Shown: positions 37,955 through 46,143 of the stretch, one piece after another
Layout: each line of letters opens with the position of its first letter
How positions within the stretch are numbered: the stretch's first letter is position 1
Origin: Moorella sp. E308F
Lineage (GTDB): Bacteria; Bacillota; DSM-521; Neomoorellales; Neomoorellaceae
Length of the DNA stretch: 64,000 bases
Assembly: GCF_006538365.1 (NCBI RefSeq)
Contig: NZ_BJKN01000003.1
Span: forward strand, 203,955-267,954
Reading direction: 5' to 3'
Notes under the pieces: model-generated
Seen by the model: the letters and a program-made list of their open reading frames with translations, nothing else
What the model was told of the DNA's origin: nothing
Database searches by the model: none
Made by a program: the position numbers and the translations under genes

Positions 37955-39040
37955 GTGAAAGAAGAACAGCAAAGGCAAAAAGTCAAGGAGCTGATTGAAA
38001 AGGGCAAGAGCCAGGGCGCCTTAACCTATCGCGAGATTATGGATGCCCTTGAGGGAATCGAACTCTCCCCCGAACAGATTGACGATATTTACGAGCAGCT
38101 CAACCAAATGGGGATTGAGGTCGTGCCCGAATCGGTAGAACTGGAAGCCCTGGAAAAAGAAGAGGGCGAAACCGTCGATACCGACCTCGATCTTTCGATT
38201 CCTGAAAACGTGGCCATTGACGACCCGGTGCGCATGTACCTTAAGGAGATTGGCCGGGTGCCCCTGCTGACGCCGGAAGAAGAAATCGAGCTGGCCAAGA
38301 GGATGGAGCAGGGCGACGAAGAAGCCAAACGCCGCCTGGCCGAAGCAAACTTACGCCTGGTGGTCAGCATCGCCAAACGCTATGTCGGCCGCGGTATGCT
38401 GTTTTTGGACCTTATCCAGGAAGGCAACCTGGGTTTAATCAAGGCGGTAGAGAAATTCGATTACCGTAAGGGCTACAAGTTCAGCACCTACGCCACCTGG
38501 TGGATCCGCCAGGCCATTACCCGCGCCATTGCCGACCAGGCGCGGACCATCAGGATCCCGGTGCACATGGTGGAGACCATCAACAAATTGATCCGGGTGC
38601 AGCGCCAGCTGCTTCAAGAACTGGGCCGGGACCCGACGCCCGAAGAAATCGCCAAGGAAATGGATGTCCCCGTAGAGCGGGTACGGGAGATCATGAAGAT
38701 CGCCCAGGAACCGGTATCCCTGGAGACGCCGATCGGGGAAGAAGAAGACAGCCACCTGGGGGACTTCATCGAAGACGAGGATGCCCAGGCGCCGGCCGAG
38801 GCCGCTTCCTTTATGCTCCTCCGGGAGCAGCTGGAGGAAGTCCTGGATTCCCTGACACCCAGGGAAAAGCGGGTTTTACGCCTGCGTTTCGGCCTGGATG
38901 ACGGGCGGGCACGCACCCTGGAAGAAGTGGGCCAGGAATTTGGCGTCACCAGGGAACGCATTCGCCAGATCGAAGCCAAGGCGCTGAGAAAGCTGCGCCA
39001 TCCCAGCCGCAGCAAGAAACTGAAGGACTACCTGGAATAG
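37955..39040 (+). CDS. rpoD: RNA polymerase sigma factor RpoD (sigma-A)
   Basis: 361-residue primary sigma factor. It has region 1.1 (1-70) and an acidic linker. Region 1.2-2 carries [34 protein letters not shown] and [19 protein letters not shown] for -10 recognition; region 4 [18 protein letters not shown] reads the -35. GTG 37955 follows AAGGGGGGAG, two bases after the dnaG stop. The consensus promoters found in this window (before the tRNAs, rnpB and the nucleoside importer) fit this factor. Confidence 0.97.
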   Translation: MKEEQQRQKVKELIEKGKSQGALTYREIMDALEGIELSPEQIDDIYEQLNQMGIEVVPESVELEALEKEEGETVDTDLDLSIPENVAIDDPVRMYLKEIGRVPLLTPEEEIELAKRMEQGDEEAKRRLAEANLRLVVSIAKRYVGRGMLFLDLIQEGNLGLIKAVEKFDYRKGYKFSTYATWWIRQAITRAIADQARTIRIPVHMVETINKLIRVQRQLLQELGRDPTPEEIAKEMDVPVERVREIMKIAQEPVSLETPIGEEEDSHLGDFIEDEDAQAPAEAASFMLLREQLEEVLDSLTPREKRVLRLRFGLDDGRARTLEEVGQEFGVTRERIRQIEAKALRKLRHPSRSKKLKDYLE

Positions 39041-39072
39041 CGGGAGTCGGTTCCCGATTTAGCATCTGACTG

Positions 39073-39101
39073 TTGACCGGGGCGGCATTTCTGGGTATAA
39101 T
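39073..39101 (+). promoter_or_regulatory. Sigma-A promoter for the tRNA pair
   Basis: TTGACC (39073-39078), a 17-bp spacer and TATAAT (39096-39101) lie 15 bp before the first tRNA. This is near-consensus and in the right place for transcription of the tRNA-Asn/tRNA-Met pair. Confidence 0.85.
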
Positions 39102-39115
39102 ATAATCGTTGGCTT

Positions 39116-39190
39116 TCCTCGGTAGCTCAATGGTAGAGCGCCCGGCTGTTAACCGGGTGGTTGCAGGTTCGAGTCCTGCCCGGGGAGCCA
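39116..39190 (+). tRNA. tRNA-Asn (anticodon GTT)
   Basis: A cloverleaf can be drawn: acceptor TCCTCGG with CCGGGGA, D arm GCTC...GAGC, anticodon stem CCCGG/CCGGG around CTGTTAA (GTT anticodon), T arm GCAGG TTCGAGT CCTGC, discriminator G and an encoded CCA. Confidence 0.96.
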
Positions 39191-39194
39191 GAAA

Positions 39195-39269
39195 GGGCCC
39201 ATAGCTCAACGGTAGAGCTGCCGGCTCATAACCGGTTGGTTCCTGGTTCGAATCCGGGTGGGCCCACCA
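39195..39269 (+). tRNA. tRNA-Met (anticodon CAT)
   Basis: Acceptor GGGCCCA pairs with TGGGCCC, the D arm is GCTC...GAGC, the anticodon loop CTCATAA gives CAT, the T arm contains TTCGAAT, and ACCA is encoded at the end. It is not the initiator type (base 1 can pair). Elongator Met is the default call; tRNA-Ile2 with a lysidine-modified CAT cannot be excluded by eye. Confidence 0.9.
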
Positions 39270-39281
39270 AAAAAGAAAATA

Positions 39282-39330
39282 AGGCCAGCAGCGGAGGTCA
39301 GGAGGTGACCGTGAAGTGCTGGCCTTTTTT
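39282..39330 (+). terminator. tRNA terminator that carries the trmK SD in its loop
   Basis: AGGCCAGCA pairs with TGCTGGCCT, followed by a run of T. The loop contains an inner GGTCA/TGACC pairing and the SD-like AGGAGGTG. The only usable start for trmK, GTG 39316, sits at the edge of the 3' arm. The hairpin could therefore both end tRNA transcripts and mask the trmK ribosome binding site. Confidence 0.75.
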
Positions 39331-40092
39331 AATTACCGCCAAGACGCATATAGCGGCAGGGCGGCAGCCGGGAAGGCCGCCGGTATCAGGCTCCCGGCCC
39401 GCCTGCAGGCCGTAGCCGGCATGGTGCCGCCGGGCAGCCGTGTTGCCGATATCGGCACCGACCACGCCTATCTTCCCCTGTACCTGGCCGGCAGCGGCCG
39501 CTGCCCGCGGGTGATTGCCGTGGAAGCGGCGCCGGGTCCTTACCGGCGCGCCGTGGCCGCCGTGGCGGCCGCCGGCCTCCAGGAGCGGGTGGAAGTGCGC
39601 CTGGGAGAAGGCCTTGCGCCCCTGCAGCCGGGGGAAGTAGACACAGTAACCATGGCCGGCCTGGGCGCCCTGACCCAGCAGGGGATCCTGGAGGCGGGGC
39701 GGGAGGTGCGGCAGGAGTTAAAACGCCTGATCCTCCAGCCCCAGGGGGAAGCCGGGCCTTTGCGCCGCTATCTCGCCGCCACCGGCTGGTATTTATATAA
39801 CGAAGATCTGGTTTACGAGGCTGGCCACTATTATATCATCCTGGCCGCCAGCCAGGGTACAAGCCCGACTTACAGCGACCTGGAGTGGAGGATAGGGCCC
39901 CTCCTGCTGCAGCGCCGTCACCCCCTGCTGCGGGATTATCTCCTGCACAAGATGGAAAAGCTAACAGCAGCCGTCCGGCAGCTGGCCGCCGGCCGGGGAG
40001 AGCGCGCGAAAGAAAGGCTCATGGATTTAAGCCGGCAGCTGGAAGAGATACGGGAGGTGCTAGCATGGTTGCCAGGTGCAGCGAAATCATAG
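39316..40092 (+). CDS. trmK: tRNA (adenine22-N1)-methyltransferase TrmK
   Basis: 258-residue SAM-dependent methyltransferase that makes m1A22 in tRNAs. VADIGTDHAYLPLYLA is the SAM-binding motif I and the later AGLGALTQQGIL and LILQPQGEAGPLRRYL are typical. No other ATG, GTG or TTG lies between 39316 and the conserved core, so GTG 39316 is used; the first 25 residues are unlike the family and probably reflect this forced start. It overlaps nif3 by 28 bp. Confidence 0.9.
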   Translation: MLAFFNYRQDAYSGRAAAGKAAGIRLPARLQAVAGMVPPGSRVADIGTDHAYLPLYLAGSGRCPRVIAVEAAPGPYRRAVAAVAAAGLQERVEVRLGEGLAPLQPGEVDTVTMAGLGALTQQGILEAGREVRQELKRLILQPQGEAGPLRRYLAATGWYLYNEDLVYEAGHYYIILAASQGTSPTYSDLEWRIGPLLLQRRHPLLRDYLLHKMEKLTAAVRQLAAGRGERAKERLMDLSRQLEEIREVLAWLPGAAKS

Positions 40093-41177
40093 CCGTTATG
40101 GAAGCCCTGGCCCCGCCGGAACTGGCGGCGGAATGGGATAACGTCGGCCTCATGCTGGGTTCGCCGGAAGCGGAAGTCCGCCGGATCCTGGTCTGCCTGG
40201 ACGTTACCATGGCGGTAGCCGCGGAAGCTGCCGCCCGGGGGGCCAATCTCATCATCAGCCATCACCCCTTATTTTTTCGCCCCCTTAAATCCTTACGTTT
40301 TGACAAAGCCCCGGGCGATCTGGTCCGGCGCCTCATCCAGGACAACATCATGGTCTACTCGGCCCATACCAATTTAGACAGCGCCGATTTGGGCGTCAGC
40401 TATCACCTGGCGGTAAAGCTGGAACTGGAAGATATCCAGGTCCTCCTTCCCACCCGCCGGGAGAAGTATTATAAGCTGGTGACCTTTGTGCCGGAAGACC
40501 ATGAAAAGGTCGTGCGGGAAGCCATTACCCGCGCCGGGGCCGGCTGGATCGGCAATTATTCCGACTGCACATTCCGGGTGGCCGGCACCGGTACCTTCCT
40601 GCCCCTGGCCGGCACCCGGCCCTATATAGGCCAGGAAGGGGAGGTTACAGAGGTCAAAGAATACCGCCTGGAGACCATTGTCCCCACCGGCAGGCTGAAA
40701 GAAGTCCTCCAGGCCCTGCTGCAGGCCCACCCTTACGAGGAAGTAGCTTACGACATCTACCCCCTGGCCAACGAAGGCCCGGCTTCAGGTATCGGCCGCC
40801 TGGGGGTTTTATCCCAGGCCGTGCCCCTGCAGGAATTTGCCCTGCAGGTGAAGGAAACCCTGGGGGCGGCCCGGGTCAACGTGGTGGGGGACAGGGAACG
40901 CAAGGTAAAGAAGGTGGCCGTCTGCGGCGGTGCCGGCAGCGATGTCATGACCACCGCCCGGGCTGCCGGGGCCGACGTTCTGGTCACCGGGGATTTAAAG
41001 TTCCACGAAGCCCGGGCCGCCGAGAGTTTAGGCCTGGCAGTAATCGACGCCGGCCACTTTGCCACCGAGAGGCTGATCGTCCCGGCCCTGGTGACCTACC
41101 TGCAGGACCAATTGCAGGAGCGGGAAGTGATGGTCCTGGCCTCCCAGAAAGAGCAGGAACCGTGGTACGTACTCTAA
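40065..41177 (+). CDS. Nif3-like dinuclear metal centre hexameric protein
   Basis: 370-residue DUF34/Nif3 family protein. Metal-binding His/Asp clusters are visible in ISHHPLFFRP, YSAHTNLDSADLG and DAGHFATE, with an inserted NGG1p-interacting-like domain (about 125-230). It is often called a GTP cyclohydrolase I type 2 homologue; true function is unknown. ATG 40065 lies within the end of trmK after GGGAGGTG. The trmK-nif3 order is common in Firmicutes. Confidence 0.93.
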   Translation: MVARCSEIIAVMEALAPPELAAEWDNVGLMLGSPEAEVRRILVCLDVTMAVAAEAAARGANLIISHHPLFFRPLKSLRFDKAPGDLVRRLIQDNIMVYSAHTNLDSADLGVSYHLAVKLELEDIQVLLPTRREKYYKLVTFVPEDHEKVVREAITRAGAGWIGNYSDCTFRVAGTGTFLPLAGTRPYIGQEGEVTEVKEYRLETIVPTGRLKEVLQALLQAHPYEEVAYDIYPLANEGPASGIGRLGVLSQAVPLQEFALQVKETLGAARVNVVGDRERKVKKVAVCGGAGSDVMTTARAAGADVLVTGDLKFHEARAAESLGLAVIDAGHFATERLIVPALVTYLQDQLQEREVMVLASQKEQEPWYVL

Positions 41178-41203
41178 ATAAACATGGGGATTACCCGTCC
41201 TCC

Positions 41204-41233
41204 TTGACAGATTGCTATAAAGGGTGTTATATT
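41204..41233 (+). promoter_or_regulatory. Sigma-A promoter of rnpB
   Basis: TTGACA (41204-41209), an 18-bp spacer and TATATT (41228-41233) lie 30 bp before the 5' arm of P1 of RNase P RNA. The consensus -35 and the spacing support it as the rnpB promoter. Confidence 0.82.
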
Positions 41234-41262
41234 TAAATCCGCTGAAGAAAAGTGGATAAGTG

Positions 41263-41713
41263 CTTTTGAGTAAACCGGATGGTCGCGGGCGATAAGCGCC
41301 TGGCGCGCCTATCGCCTGAGGAAAGTCCGAGCTCCGCAGGGCAGGGTGCTGGATAACGTCCAGTGGAGGCGACTCCAAGGAAAGTGCCACAGAAACAGAC
41401 CGCCCAGCACTCAACTCGACAGTTGGACCTCTTTCACTATAAGCGAACCTGATGTTTTAAATTCAGGTTTGTATATAAAAGTTTTCATCTGTCGAGTTGA
41501 GTGCTGGGCAAGGGTGGAAAGGTGAGGTAAGAGCTCACCAGCGGTTAGGCGACTAACCGGCTCGGTAAACCCCACCTGGAGCAAGACCGAATAGGGGGAC
41601 AAAAGGGGTGGCCCGCCCCGTCCCCGGGTAAGGTCGCTGGAGGCGCCAGGCAACTGGCGTCCTAGATAGATGACCATCCAAGACAGAACTCGGCTTACAG
41701 GTTTACTCAAAAG
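41263..41713 (+). ncRNA. rnpB: RNase P RNA (class A) with enlarged P12
   Basis: Catalytic RNA that removes tRNA 5' leaders. Conserved blocks are GAGGAAAGTCCGAGCTCC (CR-I), ACAGAAACAGACCGCC, AAGGGTGGAAAGGTGAGGTA and AAGACAGAACTCGGCTTACAG (CR-V). The terminal helix P1 is a perfect 14-bp pairing of 41263-41276 with 41700-41713. The RNA is about 450 nt, longer than usual class A RNAs, chiefly because of a 108-nt hairpin at the P12 position (41402-41509). All conserved core blocks seem intact. Confidence 0.96.
41402..41509 (+). repeat. Palindromic repeat embedded in P12 of rnpB
   Basis: Perfect 21-nt inverted repeats (41402-41422 and 41489-41509) enclose a 66-nt AT-rich loop, which itself folds through AACCTGA/TCAGGTT. 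The outer 16 nt, CCCAGCACTCAACTCG, are identical to the arms of the palindrome at 4372-4439, while the loops differ. It lies exactly between the universally conserved P10/P11 strand (ending ACCGCC) and AAGGGTG, where the variable P12 helix is normally found. Confidence 0.85.
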
Positions 41714-41734
41714 ACCTTTTACTGGACTTATGGG

Positions 41735-41793
41735 TTATCACCTCTTCTTAGGGGTCACATTTTTAGACCCAGGAAGAGGTGATAATCTTTTTT
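41735..41793 (+). terminator. Intrinsic terminator of rnpB
   Basis: TTATCACCTCTTC pairs with GAAGAGGTGATAA, with an inner pairing (GGGTC/GACCC), followed by a T run. It lies 20 bp after the P1 3' arm. Confidence 0.92.
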
Positions 41794-42077
41794 AACGGGC
41801 TGTAATAAAAAACTCCCTCAGATAATCATAATAACAGGAACGCATTCTAAAGCCAAAGCCGGTTTAAAGGAGCAAGAGCCTTCTATCTGGCTGTAACTAT
41901 TATCAGTGGAGCGGATTAATCAATTTTTCGGCCAAAATAATACATATGGGTTATTCTGGGTATACTATAATTAAATTTATAGTTCTATAGGAGAAAAGGG
42001 TATGGTTATCTGACAAAGGTTTTGTAAGCGTAAAATACCCCCCACCTATTATCTAAGGTGGGGCAAAAACAAGCTTA

Positions 42078-42436
42078 ACTATTCATACGGCAAACAGGAG
42101 GCAGAGTTTCAGACATTCCACCCTGCAGGCACCTGATGGAAAAAAGAAGACATATTACTATCATCCTATAGAAAAAAATTCCGCCAGCAGATAAAAAATA
42201 ATCTTCTCAAGAAGGCTGCAGTCCTGGGAATAAACTTGCCGCCGGATATACCCCTAGAATTACATAACGTAAAGGGGAGCGACATGAAAGTAGTTTATTA
42301 TAAGGATACAGTAATCAAAGGCTGGTTGGGTAAATATATGCTAACAGGTGATCTGCAGTTAATTCGCCTGGTCTTTAGTGTGGGTATCGGCGCCAAAAAT
42401 TCCCAGGGTTTTGGTATGCTGGAACCTGTAATTTAA
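42078..42436 (+). pseudogene. cas6: Frameshifted 3' remnant of cas6
   Basis: Two frames together give the C-terminal half of a Cas6 CRISPR-processing endonuclease: APDGKKKTYYYHPIEK in the first and KFRQQIKNNLLKKAAVLG, GWLGKYMLTGD and VGIGAKNSQGFGMLEP in the second. The last is the Gly-rich loop characteristic of Cas6. The switch occurs at the A7 tract 42172-42178; one more A would restore the frame. The N-terminal half, with the usual catalytic His, is absent. It lies directly upstream of the CRISPR leader, so the locus once had its own cas genes. Confidence 0.75.
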
Positions 42437-42599
42437 GCAGGAAAAATGTCGTCGACCTTGAATAATGTAAAAATCCCTGGGGATCGACGACAGTGAAGAT
42501 ATCAAAAAATCCTTGAATTTACTGTATCCTTTACTTTAGATTAAGTTTTTGCTGGAAATATGCTATAATAAAAAAGCAGCCAAACTAGTATATAAATGG
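42437..42599 (+). promoter_or_regulatory. CRISPR leader
   Basis: AT-rich non-coding DNA immediately before the first repeat. It contains a 9-bp inverted repeat (TGTCGTCGA 42447-42455 with TCGACGACA 42484-42492) and a -10-like TATAAT (42564-42569) about 30 bp before the array, so crRNA precursor transcription would start near 42576. The leader is on this side because repeats end in ATTGAAAC and the degenerate repeat is at the far end. Confidence 0.75.
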
Positions 42600-45500
42600 G
42601 TTCGCAGCCTACCTATGAGGAATTGAAACGGCGGACCAGGAAGCGGACGGCGTCCGCGGCCGATCGTTCGCAGCCTACCTATGAGGAATTGAAACAAACT
42701 CCCTGTCGGCCTGACCTACCGGAAATTACTTGTTCGCAGCCTACCTATGAGGAATTGAAACAAAGATAAGATTCCTTCTCTGGCATTTTGCAGTTGGTTC
42801 GCAGCCTACCTATGAGGAATTGAAACTCCTGGCCCTGGTCCTGGCGATGGGGGTGGCCCTGATGTTCGCAGCCTACCTATGAGGAATTGAAACCCGCTAC
42901 AAAACGGGCCACCCACTGCCGTCCTGAAGGTTCGCAGCCTACCTATGAGGAATTGAAACACAGTATGGAAGAACTAATAAGGACGGCAAAAGTGTGTTCG
43001 CAGCCTACCTATGAGGAATTGAAACAGGTAATGGCAGCATTATCCGCGCTGCCGGTCAGGGTTCGCAGCCTACCTATGAGGAATTGAAACTAGGGTCGCA
43101 GGAGAGCAGCTACTGTAGGCGGTATGTGTTCGCAGCCTACCTATGAGGAATTGAAACCTTGATACTCCCACTTGTTGTAGAATAGAGAACGGGGTTCGCA
43201 GCCTACCTATGAGGAATTGAAACCAAGGCGAGGAAGGCACTGACTGGGAACCGAGCAGGCTTGTTCGCAGCCTACCTATGAGGAATTGAAACGAGGTTCC
43301 TGCTGTGCTGGCAACGCCGTCATCTATAGTTCGCAGCCTACCTATGAGGAATTGAAACATAACATATTACCACAGTTTTCTCCAAAGAAGTGTGTTCGCA
43401 GCCTACCTATGAGGAATTGAAACCTCCTCGCTCATGATAATTACCTCGGTTCTCTCTTCCCCGTTCGCAGCCTACCTATGAGGAATTGAAACGTAAGTAA
43501 AGTCAAAGACGTATAAGCCATTAGGCAAGTTCGCAGCCTACCTATGAGGAATTGAAACACCGCTGATTTGAGGTTGTTCCCCGCCTCCTTGAGGTTCGCA
43601 GCCTACCTATGAGGAATTGAAACTCGTCCTCCCAGACTACACCGTTGAGGCCGTCCAAGTTCGCAGCCTACCTATGAGGAATTGAAACAATACTCATTCA
43701 AAAGAATACTAACCGCCATCCGATCGTTCGCAGCCTACCTATGAGGAATTGAAACGTGGCCGCCAGTTTATTGCCAACCCATACTTGACCCGTTCGCAGC
43801 CTACCTATGAGGAATTGAAACCAATAGAGCAGGCTATTCCTTACTGTAAACGTGACGTTCGCAGCCTACCTATGAGGAATTGAAACCTGTGCCATAGCTG
43901 ATAACATAGCCTGTTCTTGTTCGTTCGCAGCCTACCTATGAGGAATTGAAACCCATTTTTTCCCAATTTGCCCATTTTTCATCTTCGGTTCGCAGCCTAC
44001 CTATGAGGAATTGAAACTATCTTTACAACCGGACCCGGCTTAACGCCGATGCTTGTTCGCAGCCTACCTATGAGGAATTGAAACCCGGCGGGAGCAAACA
44101 ATATAGGCAAGGTAGACGTGAGTTCGCAGCCTACCTATGAGGAATTGAAACACCTATATGCTTCATGCACAATAGTCGCCCATTTATTTAGTTCGCAGCC
44201 TACCTATGAGGAATTGAAACACTTGCTCTCTGCATATCCAGGCCGCGTCACCTCGGGTTCGCAGCCTACCTATGAGGAATTGAAACGACTCATTTCACCT
44301 GTATATTCTTCCTCCATTTCCACGTTCGCAGCCTACCTATGAGGAATTGAAACCGGTATTCGCCTTTAAGGTTATCGTCCTTTCTACCCGTTCGCAGCCT
44401 ACCTATGAGGAATTGAAACGGGGCGTAGTGAAAAGAGTATATGCATGGAATATACGTTCGCAGCCTACCTATGAGGAATTGAAACGACCGGATGCTCATT
44501 CACCTTAATTACGCGTCCCGGCTGTTCGCAGCCTACCTATGAGGAATTGAAACACGAAACCGGAAAAAATAATTTATTACCGCATCATGAGTTCGCAGCC
44601 TACCTATGAGGAATTGAAACCAGCCTTCATTAGAAAGGAGGACCTGGCAAATATGCGTTCGCAGCCTACCTATGAGGAATTGAAACACAGTTGGATAATA
44701 CGGTCTGTCTATTCCTACTACATAGTTCGCAGCCTACCTATGAGGAATTGAAACTCAAGTAAAATGCCTTGACAGGTTTGGTGCATCAGTAAGTTCGCAG
44801 CCTACCTATGAGGAATTGAAACAAATAAGGCCCTTCCTAAATCATCATCCGTTACCTCGTTCGCAGCCTACCTATGAGGAATTGAAACATATGCGGCTGC
44901 GAGAGCATCTTCTTTATTGTATCCTGTTCGCAGCCTACCTATGAGGAATTGAAACAGCGTGTTTTATAAAGTCATATTTTGGATTATACCCGTTCGCAGC
45001 CTACCTATGAGGAATTGAAACCCTTAATGAATATAGCTTTATCGCTAAGGGCGATGGCGTTCGCAGCCTACCTATGAGGAATTGAAACTTTTAATTTTAA
45101 TTTCCGGGCTATCTCTAATCTACGTTCGCAGCCTACCTATGAGGAATTGAAACGGATATTTATAATTTCTTGCACTTGTAAAACCTCCTTGTTCGCAGCC
45201 TACCTATGAGGAATTGAAACACATCATTCATATGGTATGGTATGATATATACAGAATAGTTCGCAGCCTACCTATGAGGAATTGAAACCATGCGTAGTCG
45301 CGCCAGCCGTCCTTGTGGATAAGGGGTTCGCAGCCTACCTATGAGGAATTGAAACAGGATATTTTTCAGGCAATCAGGAGAGATAATGCCAGGTTCGCAG
45401 CCTACCTATGAGGAATTGAAACCAGATAGCCGAATAGAGGCGGTTGCTAAGGCACTCTTATGTTCGCAGCCTACCTATGAGGAATTGAAACAGGTTTTCG

Positions 45501-46080
45501 GCGGCCTCGGGAGTGAGTTTTACTTCTGTTCGCAGCCTACCTATGAGGAATTGAAACCAAAAACCTGCCCGCCAGTTTTTTACTGCCATTACTCCGTTCG
45601 CAGCCTACCTATGAGGAATTGAAACCTCTCCGCACAACGATTTAAAAGGATCTGCTTCTTTAGTTTGCAGCCTACCTATGAGGAATTGAAACGAAGCAGA
45701 GAAGGTGCGGCGCATCATATCATCAAACTCGTTCGCAGCCTACCTATGAGGAATTGAAACCTGAGTAGCGACCCGGAAATATGGAAGAAGGGAATATACG
45801 TTCGCAGCCTACCTATGAGGAATTGAAACTCATGGCTTTCCTCCGCTTTCTTGCGTAGCTGTTCTAAGTTCGCAGCCTACCTATGAGGAATTGAAACTCG
45901 TCGTAGGTGGTGGCCAGGCGCTCGACAACCGTTGTTCGCAGCCTACCTATGAGGAATTGAAACACTCCTCACCGCCAACAACTATAGTGTTACGATAAAG
46001 TTCGCAGCCTACCTATGAGGAATTGAAACCCTCTACAGCAGTATATATCTGCTCGCTGCTATATCTCGTTCGCAGCCTAC
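42600..46080 (+). CRISPR. CRISPR array: 52 full repeats, 1 truncated, 52 spacers
   Basis: 30-bp repeats beginning GTTCGCAGCCTAC and ending GGAATTGAAAC are separated by spacers of about 35-40 bp. 52 complete repeats were counted, from 42600-42629 to 46000-46029. Repeat 47 (45663-45692) has one C-to-T change at its fourth base. The last unit (46068-46080) keeps only 13 bases before diverging, the expected leader-distal decay. The ATTGAAAC end is typical of type I-A/I-B/III arrays processed by Cas6. No intact cas gene is in the window, so the Cas proteins must be elsewhere, if present. Confidence 0.99.
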
Positions 46081-46143
46081 AACAAATAGCCACAGTACGC
46101 GAGCGCCTCATGAAAGAGCTTTATGGTGAGAACCAAAGTCCAT

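Noticed and set aside
39195..39269. Initiator tRNA-fMet
   Set aside because: The first acceptor pair is a G-T type that can pair and the anticodon stem lacks the three G-C pairs typical of initiators.
42040..42063. CCCCACCT/AGGTGGGG hairpin before the cas6 remnant as a terminator
   Set aside because: No T-run follows on the plus strand and only a weak one on the minus strand; rnpB already has a strong terminator at 41735.
43070..43360. Repeated peptide (FQFLIGRLRT units) from open frames in the CRISPR array
   Set aside because: The 30-bp DNA repeat itself creates the peptide periodicity; spacers vary freely and no start context exists.
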